64,000 nucleotides of DNA from Dactylis glomerata (Eukaryota > Streptophyta > Magnoliopsida > Poales > Poaceae), in the NCBI GenBank assembly GCA_007115705.1, contig QXEO01000869.1, forward strand, positions 682,001 through 746,000. The letters are read 5' to 3'. Made by a program: the position numbers and the translations under genes. Positions within the stretch are counted from its first letter, which is position 1, and every line of letters begins with the position of its first letter. Shown in pieces: positions 21,544 to 32,089 of the stretch. The notes below the pieces were generated by a model, which was not told where the DNA came from, ran no database searches, and saw nothing but the letters and a program-made list of their open reading frames with translations.

Positions 21544-24500
21544 CTAAGTGTAGAAAGGACGTAGCTGTGCGATGTTCCATGGACGATCTGTCTCGTCGTA
21601 GATATCGTCAGGGTCTCTTTGTTTGCGCTTCTTACTTGGTCGCTTATCTAGCTCGCGAATATCAACGAGGTAGTAGGAACCATTCAGTAGAGCTTTGCTG
21701 ATGACGAAGGGTCCTTCCCAAGGCGGGGATAGCTTGTGGGACTTCTGCTGTTTGAGGCGTAGCACCAGGTCACCCTCTTTAAATGAGCGTTGGCGAACTC
21801 GCCGGCTGTGATAGCGGCAGAGATTCTGCTGGTAGATGGCGGATCTCTGGGCTGCTAGGTCTCGTTCTTCTTCCAGCAGGTCCACAGATAGTTGTCTGGA
21901 CGCTTATGCGTCTTCTTCCTTGTAGGCCTCGACTCTTGGAGAATCGTATTGAACATCACTTGGCAAGATTGCCTCTGCTCCGTAGACTAAGAAGAAAGGG
22001 GTAAGGCCAGTTGATCTGTTTGGCGTGGTCCGTAGACTCCACAGCACAGATGGCAATTCCTCTGCCCAGGCTCCAGCTGCTCTGTGCAGCGGTGCTTCTA
22101 GGCGTGGCTTAATCCCTGACATGATTAGTCCGTTGGTCCGCTCAACTTGGCCATTAGACTGTGGATGTGCCACAGATGCTAGGTCAAGGCGGATTCCGTT
22201 GTGATGGCAGTATTCTTCAACTTCTCCCTGAGACAGATTAGTGCCATTATCGGTGATGATGCTATGTGGGATGCCAAATCTAACCACAATGTCCTTGACA
22301 AATTTGAGGGCAGTTTTGCCATCAAGTTTCCTGATGGGCTTAGCTTCCACCCACTTCGTGAATTTGTCTACCACTACCAGGAGGTGCGTAAATCCCGAAG
22401 GTGCTATTTTTAGCGGACCCACCATGTCCAGCCCCCAAACTGCAAAAGGCCAAGTTATAGGAATCGTATGCAGTGCTGTGGCGGGCATATGGGTCTGCTT
22501 GGAGTACACCTGGCAACCATGGCAGAGCTCTACGATACGGTCTGCATCTGCCTTGGCTGTTGGCCAGTAGAATCCATGGCGGAATGCTTTAGCTACTAGG
22601 GATCTGGCGGCGGCGTGATGCCCACATTCGCCTTCGTGGATCTCTCTTAGTATTTCGATTCCATCCACTTGGGATATGCACTTCATGAAAACTCCTGAGG
22701 TGCTTCGTTTGTAGAGCTGGCCATCTTTGATGGTGTACGCTTTGGCTCTACACTCGATTTGTCTTTTTTGGACTTCGTCTTCGGGTAGCTTCTTGTTCGT
22801 CAGAAATTCCAGGTAGGGCTCTGCCCATGGCGGATTGCTGGGCAAAACCATCATGACGGGGGAGCTTGCTAGTTCCGGATTTTCTGGATCTACCATCTTT
22901 ACCGATGGTACCCGCAGATGCTAGAGGAATACTCCTGGCGGAACTGCCTTACGGCTAGATCCTAGTTTGGACAAGGTATCAGCCGCCATGTTATCTTCTC
23001 GTCGTACGTGTTTTATGTCATAGCCGAGGAAACTTTTGGCCATCTCGTCCACTTTGTTTCTATATGTCGCCATAACTTCATTCCGAGCTTTGTATGTGCC
23101 AGCCACCTGCTGAGCCACAAGGTCAGAGTCTCCACAGCACATGATGTGTTGTACGCCGATCTCCTTTGCGACACGTAGCCCGTGCAGTAAAGCTTCATAT
23201 TCCGCGATGTTGTTGGTGGTGGGGAAGTGGATCTAGAGAACATAGCTTAGCTCATCTCCCTTGGGAGATTTGAGTGTCACTCCAGCCCCCGAGCCGTGTA
23301 GCAATTTCGAGCCATCAAAGTGCATCACCCAATGCTCTGGTTCTGGGACGGGCGTAGTTTCCTGCGCTTCCTTCCAATCCGCCATAAATTCCGCCAAAGC
23401 CTGAGACTTGATGGTGGTGCGAGGCTTATAGTCGATGTCGAAAGAGGCCAATTCAATGCCCCACTTCGCAACTCGTCCTGTTGCGTCGCTGTTGTTGATG
23501 ATGTCCTTCAGTGGGGCTTTGCTCACCACTGTGATCTTATGGTCATAGAAGTAATGCCTCAACTTACGAGAAGCTAGGAGAACTCCGTATGCCAATTTTT
23601 GGTAGTGAGGGTAGCGCTGCTTGGATTCCGTTAGGACCTCGCTGACATAGTAGACTGGTCGCTGTACGCCATACTCATGCGCTTCTTCCTTACGTTCTAC
23701 CGCCATGACGATGCTGACCACCCTGTTAGTTGCCACCATGTATAGTAACATGGGTTCCTGGTCTTCGGGAGCCGCCAGGACTGGTGCAGTGGATAACACT
23801 CTCTTCAGATCCTTAAGTGCAGTGTCTGCCTCGTCGGTCCAGACGAATTCGTCTGATTTCTTCATCAGCTTGTAGAGTGGCAAAGCCTTCTCGCCAAGAC
23901 GACTGATGAACCTGCTCACTGCTGCCACGCAGCCTGTGAGTCGCTGTACATCTTTTAGATCTATGGGCCGGGAGATGTCGAGGATTGCCTTGATCTTCTC
24001 CGGGTTAACCTCAATTCCGCGGTGGGAGACGATGAATCCTAGAAGTTGTCCAGCTGGCACCCCGAAGACACACTTCGTGGGGTTAAGCATCATGTTGTAC
24101 TTCCTAAGATTGTCAAGGGTCTCTTGCAAATCCGCTATAAGGCCATCTTGTTTTTTAGACATAACCGCTATGTCGTCCACGTATGCGTGGATGTTTCGTC
24201 CGATTTGATCCGCCAGACACTTTTGCATAGTGCGCTGATACGTTGCTCCTGCGTTTTTCAGACCGAATGGCATTGTGACATAGCAATATGTGCCATAAGG
24301 TGTTATGAACGACGTAGCGAGCTGATCGGACTTTTTCATCTTGATCTGGTGGTATCCTGAGTAGGCATCTAAGAAACACAGCAGCTCCGATCCCGCTGTC
24401 GAGTCAATGACTTGGTCAATGCGAGGCAAGGGAAAAGGGTCCTTTGGACACGCTTTGTTCAGGCCGGTGTAATCTACACACATGCGCAGAACTTTTGTGT

Positions 24501-27500
24501 TTTTCTTAGGAACTAGCACCGGATTTGCCACCCATTTAGTATGGATCACTTCCTTGATGAAGCCTGCTTTCAACAGCTTGGAAATCTCCTTTTCTATAGC
24601 GCGGCGCTTTTCATCTCCAAAGCGTCTCATGGCTTGCCTCACTGGCTTGGAGCCAGGAATTATCTGCAGAGCGTGCTCGGTGAGTTCCCTGGGTACACCC
24701 ATCATATCAGATGGCTGCCATGCGAAGATGTCCCGGTTCTCACGGAGGAACTCGACGAGCGCGCTTTCCTATTTAGGGGATAAGTTTGTCCCAATGGAGG
24801 TGGTCTTGGCGGCATCGCCAGCGACAAGTTCCACCTGTTTTGTGTCGACTGTAGGCTTAAAGGTGGGCGGGGAGGCGGAAATCTCCTGCTTGGATGCCGG
24901 CATCTCCGCGGGGTCCGTAGCGGCGTTGATTTCTTTGAACTCCTCACCGAAGAACACTGCTTCCGCGAAGGCGGCTTCTCCTTCCTCGCACTCCTTCGCC
25001 TTTCTGAAACTGCCATAAACGGTAATTATGCCATCCGGGCCTGGCATCTTCAGCTGATTGTAGATGTAACATGGCCTGGCATGGAAGCTGTGGAAGGCAG
25101 AGCGACCGAAGATCACGTGGTATGTGCTCTTGAACGGCACTACCTCAAAGGTTATAGGCTCTTCACGGTAATTTTCCTCGCTACCGAAGGCAACCTTGAG
25201 TGTGATGGACCCGAGGGACTTGGCTTGGCGACCAGGAACCACCCCATAAAAGGTGACCGCGCTATGGCGGAGTTGGGTCTTGGTAAGGCCGAGCTTCGTC
25301 AAAGTTTCCACGTACATGATGTTCAGACTGCTGCCGCCATCCATTAAGCATTTGGAGAACTCATAGCCATGGATTACGGGGCATACCACGATGGCGTAAT
25401 ATCCATCTGGGATGTGCTCTGGATGATCATCGCGGCTCCAGTGCACCGGTACTTCGGACCATCGGACGTACTGGCGGATTTTTGGCACAGTGGCATTGAG
25501 GGAGCGCATAGCAGCTCTCTGTGCCTTGGTCGTGGGGGGTCCAAGGAATGTGTGGAAGGCACCTTTTTTGTCCTTGATTGGGTTGCCCTTGCCAGCGCCA
25601 CCCTCTGCCTTTTCGGCGGGTTTGGGCGCAAGGTCTTCGTCCATGTCACTGCCATCCCTGGACTCCTTGTCTTTGTCCGCTTTCCCTTTGCCACGAGGCC
25701 GTTGTCGCCGGCTGCGCTTGAAGCCAGCTTCTTGATCCGCCTTGAGGTCGTTGACAAACTTGCAGTTCCGGTTGGCGTGGTTGCACTTTCCCTAAGCGTC
25801 GCGATGGGCGAAACATGGCATGTCGCGGTATTCGTCGTAAGACACGGGGGCGGATGGCGCCGAAGCGGGAGTTGCAGAACTCCGCGGCTGGCCACTGCTA
25901 GTACCACGTCCTCTTCCGCGCTGGCCGCTTTGGCTCTTGTCAGCGAAAGCTGTGGCCACCATATCCGGAGCCTGCTGCTCTTCTGGCGGATTCTTCCGTT
26001 TGTTGCTGCTATTCCACTTTCCAGTGTTCTGGATGGCGGAAGCCTTCAGAGATTCACGAGCGTCGTCGGCGGCGGCCGCGTAGTTGCTTGCAATGGTGAT
26101 CATGGAATTTAGGGTTAGTTTCCCTTCATTCCTTTCCCGCAACAGGCGATGGCAGAGCAGCTGGCCTCTCTCCAAACTGTCAATAAACGCGAGGATGGCG
26201 GATTCGTCAGTAACCCCTTCACAGGAGTTCTTCATATCAAGCCATCGCGCGAGGAAAGTTCGGGAGGTCTTGTCGTCGGCCCGTCGGCACCGTTGGAGGT
26301 CACCAATGTTATGGGGTCTCTTGTAAGTCCCCTCGAAATTTTCGGTGAACGCAGTTTGCATATCGAACCAGGTTTGAATGGAGTTTTCCGCCAAGTCGTT
26401 GATCCACTGCCTCGCAGTGCCGGATAGCATCAGGGGCAAATAGCGAACAACAACGTTGGGTGATCCCCCGACGAACTGTACGGCGTTGAAGTAGTCTTGT
26501 AGCCAAGTTAAAGGTCTATCGACTCCATTGTACTGGCGAATATTTTTCTCGATCTTGAACCCATGCGGGATGGGCTCATCACGAATCCGTTGTCCAAAGC
26601 ACTTTGGGCCGAGGAAGAAGGCTGTTTGAGACTTGGCAATCTCGTTTAGATGAGTACGAGCATCGTAGGGCTTCTGGTGCGGCGGATCCTTGCGAGAGTT
26701 GCGTGACCTTGTTGGTCCGCCACCACCACCGCTGCCGCCATGGGGGCTCCCTGGTGGGGATGGCGAAGGGTCACGTCGTCGTTTACTCTCGCCGTCCTGC
26801 GACTGATCTTTGCAGCTACGATGACTTCCTTCTGTTTTTCGTGGAGATGGATCGTCGTCATGGCGGCGGGAGGCCTGCCCTTTGTCATCGTGGTGGCGAG
26901 TGGAGCGATGCTTGTCCTTATCGCCGCCGCGGTGCGCGTCGTCGTCATGGCGAGATCGGTCCCTTCTTTTGGATCCGCCGTCTCTGCTGGTTTCCCGTCG
27001 TGGCGGATCGTCTTTGCGTCCAGCGTCACGGCTTCGTCCTCGTTTGCCATCATTGTCGCGTATGAAGATCCCTCCCTTTGGGACTTCGAACGTCTTATAC
27101 TTTGGTGGCGGCATGTTGGTCTTATGGCGAGGGGCAGCATTATCTTGGTATCCGTAAGCAGGGTAATTCTTGCGGGGTGGCGATGGATTTCTCTGCGGGC
27201 CTTTGCCATTTGGTTTGTCATCGGAGGATATTGGGATGGCGTTCGCCCGGTTGCGAGCTTCTCTTCTTCGGATTTCTAAGGATCCGGTATGAGATTCGTT
27301 GTCAGGGCGCGTACCATGGTTGCCAGCCCCCGGAGCCTTAGAGGCGGTGCTGGACCTGCATGGCGCGGGATCAGATTCAAGCCGTCGTGACGACGTAGCC
27401 TTCTCCTGCTGCACTAATGCTTTGGTCATCAGTTTCACTGCCGTTTCTAGGGCTGCTGGGCTCTTATTATACTTCAATAGCTCCTTTGCAGCCACGATAT

Positions 27501-28452
27501 TTTCAATGGGCGTGGCCCTGACTTCATCGCGGTTTTTATCCACGTATGGCGGATTCTTGACCAGAGTTTCCGCCGTTGGTACCAGCTGCGGGTCGCCTCC
27601 CTCATTTATCTGGTTCTGGATGAGAGTAACATACTTCTCTTCCATGTTCCTTGCGCGCTTCAGCGTGTCTTGAGCCTTAGCAATGTCGCCATCAAGCTGC
27701 TGGCCCATCTTCTCGACTCGCTTTGCTTCCTTGAGGAGTGCTCGCCTCTTTTTCTCGAGATCATTCACATCTCTGACATAGTCAGGGGTGATTGGATCTG
27801 CCAGAGTTCCGTAGACGACCTTGTCCAGCGGGGTCGTGAAGTTTTCCGGGTGCTGGTCCTCGGGGATGGTGGGTTGCAGAGGCCTGGGTCCGCCGTGAAT
27901 CTCAGGAAGTTGCTCCGTGGCGGGATCGGCGGCTGGTGGCGGGTTACCCTGCTCTTTGCCGGCATCTCCGTCGTGGACTGCCTGAGATGGCGGATCACCA
28001 GTTGCCTGCCCAGCATCATCTCCTTTGTTGGTTACGAACACCTGCTTGGCCGCTGCTTGCTGTTCTTCAAGTGCCTGCTGCTCCTACTCCGCCTCGATTT
28101 TCCTCATGGCGGCGTCGTAATGGTCAGAATCATAGCCCTTGCTGTCCCAGTCATCCGATTCACCACTTTCGTTAAGTGCCTCAAGGATGGATTCACCTGG
28201 GCTATCTTCTCCTCCATTGGAGGTAGATCCCGAAGTGATGCCTGCGAACGCAACAAGGCAGTACCGTGGTGTCTCTAACACCAGATTGCTCATGGCGGAT
28301 TCACAACGGTCTTCCACCACTTCCTCTACCTCTAGGGCGGGCTGGGTGGGATTATTCTTCAGATCCGATCTGGGCAACTTAGAAAGTTCCAGGTCAGATG
28401 AGTCCTCCTCCGTTTCCAGCTCGAAAGCGGTCCGTTTGGGGATTTCAGTCAT
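21544..28452 (-). pseudogene. gag-pol polyprotein of element A, single frame with six in-frame stops
   Basis: From ATG 28452 to 21544 one reading frame of 2,303 codons holds all domains with no frameshift. In order: acidic N-terminus, coiled coil, RS/RD-rich basic tract, Retrotrans_gag core (about 26,640-26,050), Cys/His segment (CFAHRD, CNHANRNC), protease (LMDGGSSLNIMY at about 25,330), RT with YVDD, RNase H (TNNIAEYEALLHGL), integrase with HHCC zinc binding and DDE residues in GLDMVGP, ITDNGTN and GQVERTNG, and a C-terminal chromodomain-less tail ending WNIAQLRPFYT. Stops lie at 28084 (TAG), 25792 (TAG), 24769 (TAG), 23233 (TAG), 22921 (TAG) and 21904 (TAA). Each is one C-to-T step from CAG or CAA. 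Catalytic residues remain recognisable throughout. Confidence 0.9.
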
Positions 28453-28690
28453 ACCGATCCGCCGGAAATTGGTTTCCGTAGCGGGGGTAGGGTTTGTCTC
28501 TCCAATGAAGATATGGATATCTCCAATCGGAAAGACAGTGAATCGAGCGGGGTCTTCTCTACCGGCACCCAGAGGTTATCCGCTGGGATGATGGGGAAGC
28601 CGGAATCGTAGAGGACGCGCCCGATGGCGACGGTGTCGCCGATGCCTGCAAAGGCGGATCCCGCCTGGATCCGTGCTCCAGACGCGCCTT

Positions 28691-28709
28691 GCCCCACGGT
28701 GGGTGCCAA
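28691..28709 (-). other. Primer-binding site of element A
   Basis: On the minus strand TTGGCACCCACCGTGGGGC starts one base inside the 5' LTR. It is shared, with single changes, by B and F. The tRNA was not assigned. Confidence 0.7.
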
Positions 28710-28710
28710 C

Positions 28711-29295
28711 TGTCGTGGTTTCATCAACAGATCTGCCATAGAGGTAGGGGTATGGCGGTTTGTGGAAGGGGGTGAACACGGAGGAGCGATCCAGGACAGT
28801 GGTAGCACGAGTTTACCCAGCTTCAGATCCCGCGACGGTGGCGAGATCCTACGTGCTGCTATAATTCACTATATGGCAACAAGTGCTCGATTACAATGAT
28901 GAGGTTGGCTGTTTCGCTATGCGATTGGCCGTATGACTAGAACGTCTAACGTGCCTCAAGGGCTGCTCCACGCCGGGCTTATAAAGGCGCCTGGCGTGGG
29001 CTACACGTTGGTACCGGAGCGGATACAACTTGGAGTCCTAGACTAAGTCCTATGCGTGTACATCAAGGTAACTCGCCATGGGCCGTCTCCGGATCCGCCA
29101 TGGGCCTGTCGTCAGTAATCCGCCATGGGCCTGTCTAAGGATCCGCCATAAGCGCCTGCATCCAGTACCGCCGTGGCAACTTCAGCAACTGGGCCGCCCG
29201 GTATGGCGAATCCGCCATACCACCCCTGATGGGCCACCCTGGCTTGCTGATTTAGGACTACGTCGCTGGTATACCTATTTGGTATATCCCCAACA
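28711..29295 (-). repeat. 5' LTR of element A (585 bp)
   Basis: Partner of 16546-17130. The minus-strand TATA-like CCTTTATAAG lies at 28978-28987 and would drive gag-pol. Confidence 0.95.
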
Positions 29296-29310
29296 GACCC
29301 GCCCCCTCAC

Positions 29311-29317
29311 TTTTAAA
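29311..29317 (+). promoter_or_regulatory. TATA-like box of the B aORF
   Basis: TTTTAAA in CCTCACTTTTAAACCGGGG lies 159 bp before the aORF ATG (29476). Element A inserted 15 bp upstream, separating this box from any upstream control sequence and from the B LTR. Confidence 0.45.
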
Positions 29318-29475
29318 CCGGGGACCGTTCCTGAAGTAGAGCATCGGTCGCCCGCTTCTCTTCTTCCTTCGGCATTTGCTCCACCTAAAATCCCCTGCTC
29401 CCAAGCTTCGTCCCCAAGGGATTAGGGTTTTCCGCTCGCTCTGCCACCATTCCACTCATCCAGATCCGCACCCGG

Positions 29476-30467
29476 ATGGCTCCCAAGGCATCCCGGCCCA
29501 AAGGAAAGGGGGCGGCCGCGGACAAGGACGCCGCTCCTCCTGCTTTGCCGAAGGGATCCTGGGAAGGATCTTGGGTGAAGGAGAAACAGATCAAGCTGCT
29601 GCGTCGAGGTCGAGTGCTCCCACCCGCGGATCTCGTGGGCTACCGTCCCGCCGGCATCGAGCGGGTCCCCGCTCCTGAGCCTAGGGAGACAGTGGTCTTT
29701 TACGACCATTTCCCCTGGGGCTTCACGCTACCCGTCGGCAGCTTCCTGTGCCGATTTCTGGATCACTTTCACCTGCAGCCGCATCACATCGGGGCGAACG
29801 CGATGATGATATTGTCCGCATTTGCAACCCTTTGCGAGGCGTACTTGGGCATCTGGCCCAACGTTGAGTTGTTCCGCCGGCTGGTCTACTTCAAGACCCA
29901 GACGGCGGAAACCGTACCGGTGATATGCGGCACCGCCTCCTTCTATGCGCGCAAGACCGCAGACTTCCCTAGAAAAAAGGGAAAGGAGTCTTGCAAGAAA
30001 TGGCAGCGCTCCTTCTTCTACGTGAAGAATCTGAAGGAAGGCGCAAACCATATCAATCTGCCGCCCTTCCTCGCCCCTCATCGGACATGGAGAAGATTCT
30101 TCAGCGGATCTCCACTCTGCAGACCTCCTGCTCGCCTTTTTGGTTGCCCGCGTGTCGCCGCTCCAGCGCCGCTCGCACAAGATGTGCTTCCTGGGATACA
30201 CCAGGGATCCTACTCGTCACTCCTCCAAGGCGCTATCAGCATTGGAGATGGCTCGGAAGGCGAACCGCATTGCTGATGTCAAGCTTCAAGCCTCGTGGAC
30301 ATGGGGCCTGGAGCCTCACGACCGAGACAACCCGATTGCTGAGGTGAGCTTGCCGGGCTTGGTTTCTGTCTTTCCCCCTTTGCAATTCTGATCATCTGAC
30401 CTCTGTTTACTTGGCCCGGGCAGAACTTGTTCGCCCTGCAGACCGCGGAGAATTTGGCCCAGCGCCG
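29476..30467 (+). pseudogene. aORF of element B, 5' part
   Basis: The ATG at 29476 opens an exon with the putative gypsy-type transposon domain (GFTLPVGSFL, LQPHHIGANA, TLCEAYLGIWP). The frame shifts near 30080 and again near 30130: matching text such as DMEKILQRISTLQ and HKMCFLGYTRDPT continues in other frames, so at least two small indels are present. A donor at 30341 (GAG|GTGAGC) and an acceptor at 30423 are conserved in position with A. The next exon is cut at 30468 by element C. Confidence 0.72.
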
Positions 30468-32089
30468 TGATGCGTGGTTGATGACCAGCCCGTTGGGAAC
30501 CCCAAGAGGAAGGTATGATGAATATAGCAGCAAGATTTTCCCTCAGTTAAGAAACCAAGGTATGTCGATCTTGGAGAGGAGAGACAAACGACTGAAGGTG
30601 ATGCTTGATAGCCTAGTGACACTCCAACAAGGGCGCCGTTTCAGAATAAAACGAGTTAGCGCATTTTCAGCTAGTAGCAATGTGGAACCTGCACACACAC
30701 AACCAAATACTTTGTTCCCAACTTGAGATGAGGTTGTCAATCTCACCGGTTTGCTTGAAACAAAGGGTATGAGCGTATCGAGTGGAAAGCAGTGAAAGTA
30801 TGCGAGTAAAGTAAACAGGTGATAGCAATATGATGGAAATAGGACCGGGGTCCACAGTTCACTAGTGGTGTCTCTCCATAAGATAAATAACACATGCTGG
30901 GTAAACAAATTACAGTTAGGCAATTGATAGAATAAAGATAAACGTGATATGTCAAGAAGATCACTATGCGATTTACTCTGGGCATTACAACAAAATACAT
31001 AGACCGCCATCCAACTGCATCTATGACTAATAATCCACTCACGGGGATATCGTCCGAACACCCCATGAGTATTAAGTTGCGAACAACAGATAATTGCATT
31101 AAGCAAAGTGTGTAATGTAAACAAAGCATATGCCCTCGAGCATATGAATGTTGTTTTCTCCCTAGTAGCAACAGCACATCTACAACCTTAGAGGTTTCTG
31201 TCACTCCCCCAGGTTAAATAGAGGCATGAACCCACTATCGAGCATAAATACCCCCTCTTGGAGTCACTAGCAACTACTCGGCCAAGATAGCTACTAACAA
31301 CGGAGAGCATGCAAGATCATAAACAACATAGAGATAACATAAGATATATTTCAGTATAGCAACTCAATCATAACACCAATATTCATCGGATCCCAACAAA
31401 CCAAACATGTAGAATTACATAACGGTGATCTCAATCATGTAGGGCAGCTCATGGGATCTAAACATGAAGCACATGGTGGAGGAGACAACCATCTAGCTAC
31501 TGCTATGGACGCATAGTCCAAGGTAGACTACTCACTCATCGCTCCGGAGGCAAGCATGGCGATGAAGAAGACCTCCGGTGGCGATTCCCCTCTCCGGCAG
31601 GGTGCCAGGAAGAGCTTCTGGACCCTCCTGATCTCGGGTCGACGACGGCGGCGGATCGCGATGTGTTTCTGGAAAATTGATCAGGGACTTAGGTTTTTTC
31701 CGTCGGGGGGTCTTTATAGGCGGAGGGGCATCGTCAGAGGTGGACCGAGGAGCCCTCACACATAGGGGGCGCGGCCAGGGGCCAGGCCGCGCCGCCCTGG
31801 TGTGTGGGGCCCTCGTGGCCCCCCTCCTACTCCTCTTCGGATCTCTGGAAGCTTCCAGGGAAAATAAGACTTTAGGAACTTGTTTCGTCCAATTCCAAGA
31901 ATATTTCCTGTGTATCACTTCTGAAACACAAAAACAGCAGAAAATAGGGAACTGGCACTGTGGCGACTTGTTAGTAGGTTAGTTCCAGAAAATACATAAA
32001 AGTGCCATGAAGTGTAACAAAACAGTAGGCAAATGGTGTAAAAATAAGCATGGAGCATCAAAAATTATAGATACGTTGGAGATGTATCA
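30468..32089 (-). repeat. 3' LTR of element C (1,622 bp)
   Basis: It runs TGATGCGTGG to GGAGATGTATCA on the plus strand, that is, TGATACATCTCC...CACGCATCA in element orientation. A minus-strand TATA box (CCTATAAAGACC) lies near 31712-31722. Confidence 0.93.

Larger units (their letters stand above)
16546..29295 (-). mobile_element. Element A: complete Tat-type Ty3/gypsy retrotransposon with antisense aORF
   Basis: LTRs of 585 bp at both ends (16546-17130, 28711-29295), perfect 5-bp target duplication GACCC (16541-16545, 29296-29300), PBS, a gag-PR-RT-RNaseH-INT frame on the minus strand and a six-exon aORF on the plus strand, 12,750 bp in all. I count 12 LTR differences, all transitions (2.05%). 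The coding frame is complete in domain content but has six in-frame stops, so this copy is probably not active on its own unless stops are read through. It is inserted in element B. Confidence 0.95.

Noticed and set aside
25369..26112. 247-codon plus-strand ORF
   Set aside because: It is the complement of protease and gag coding sequence in element A, without its own motifs or promoter.
26604..27279. Long plus-strand ORFs (up to 179 codons) opposite the A gag
   Set aside because: They are antisense shadows of the Arg/Ser/Asp-rich gag tract on the minus strand.
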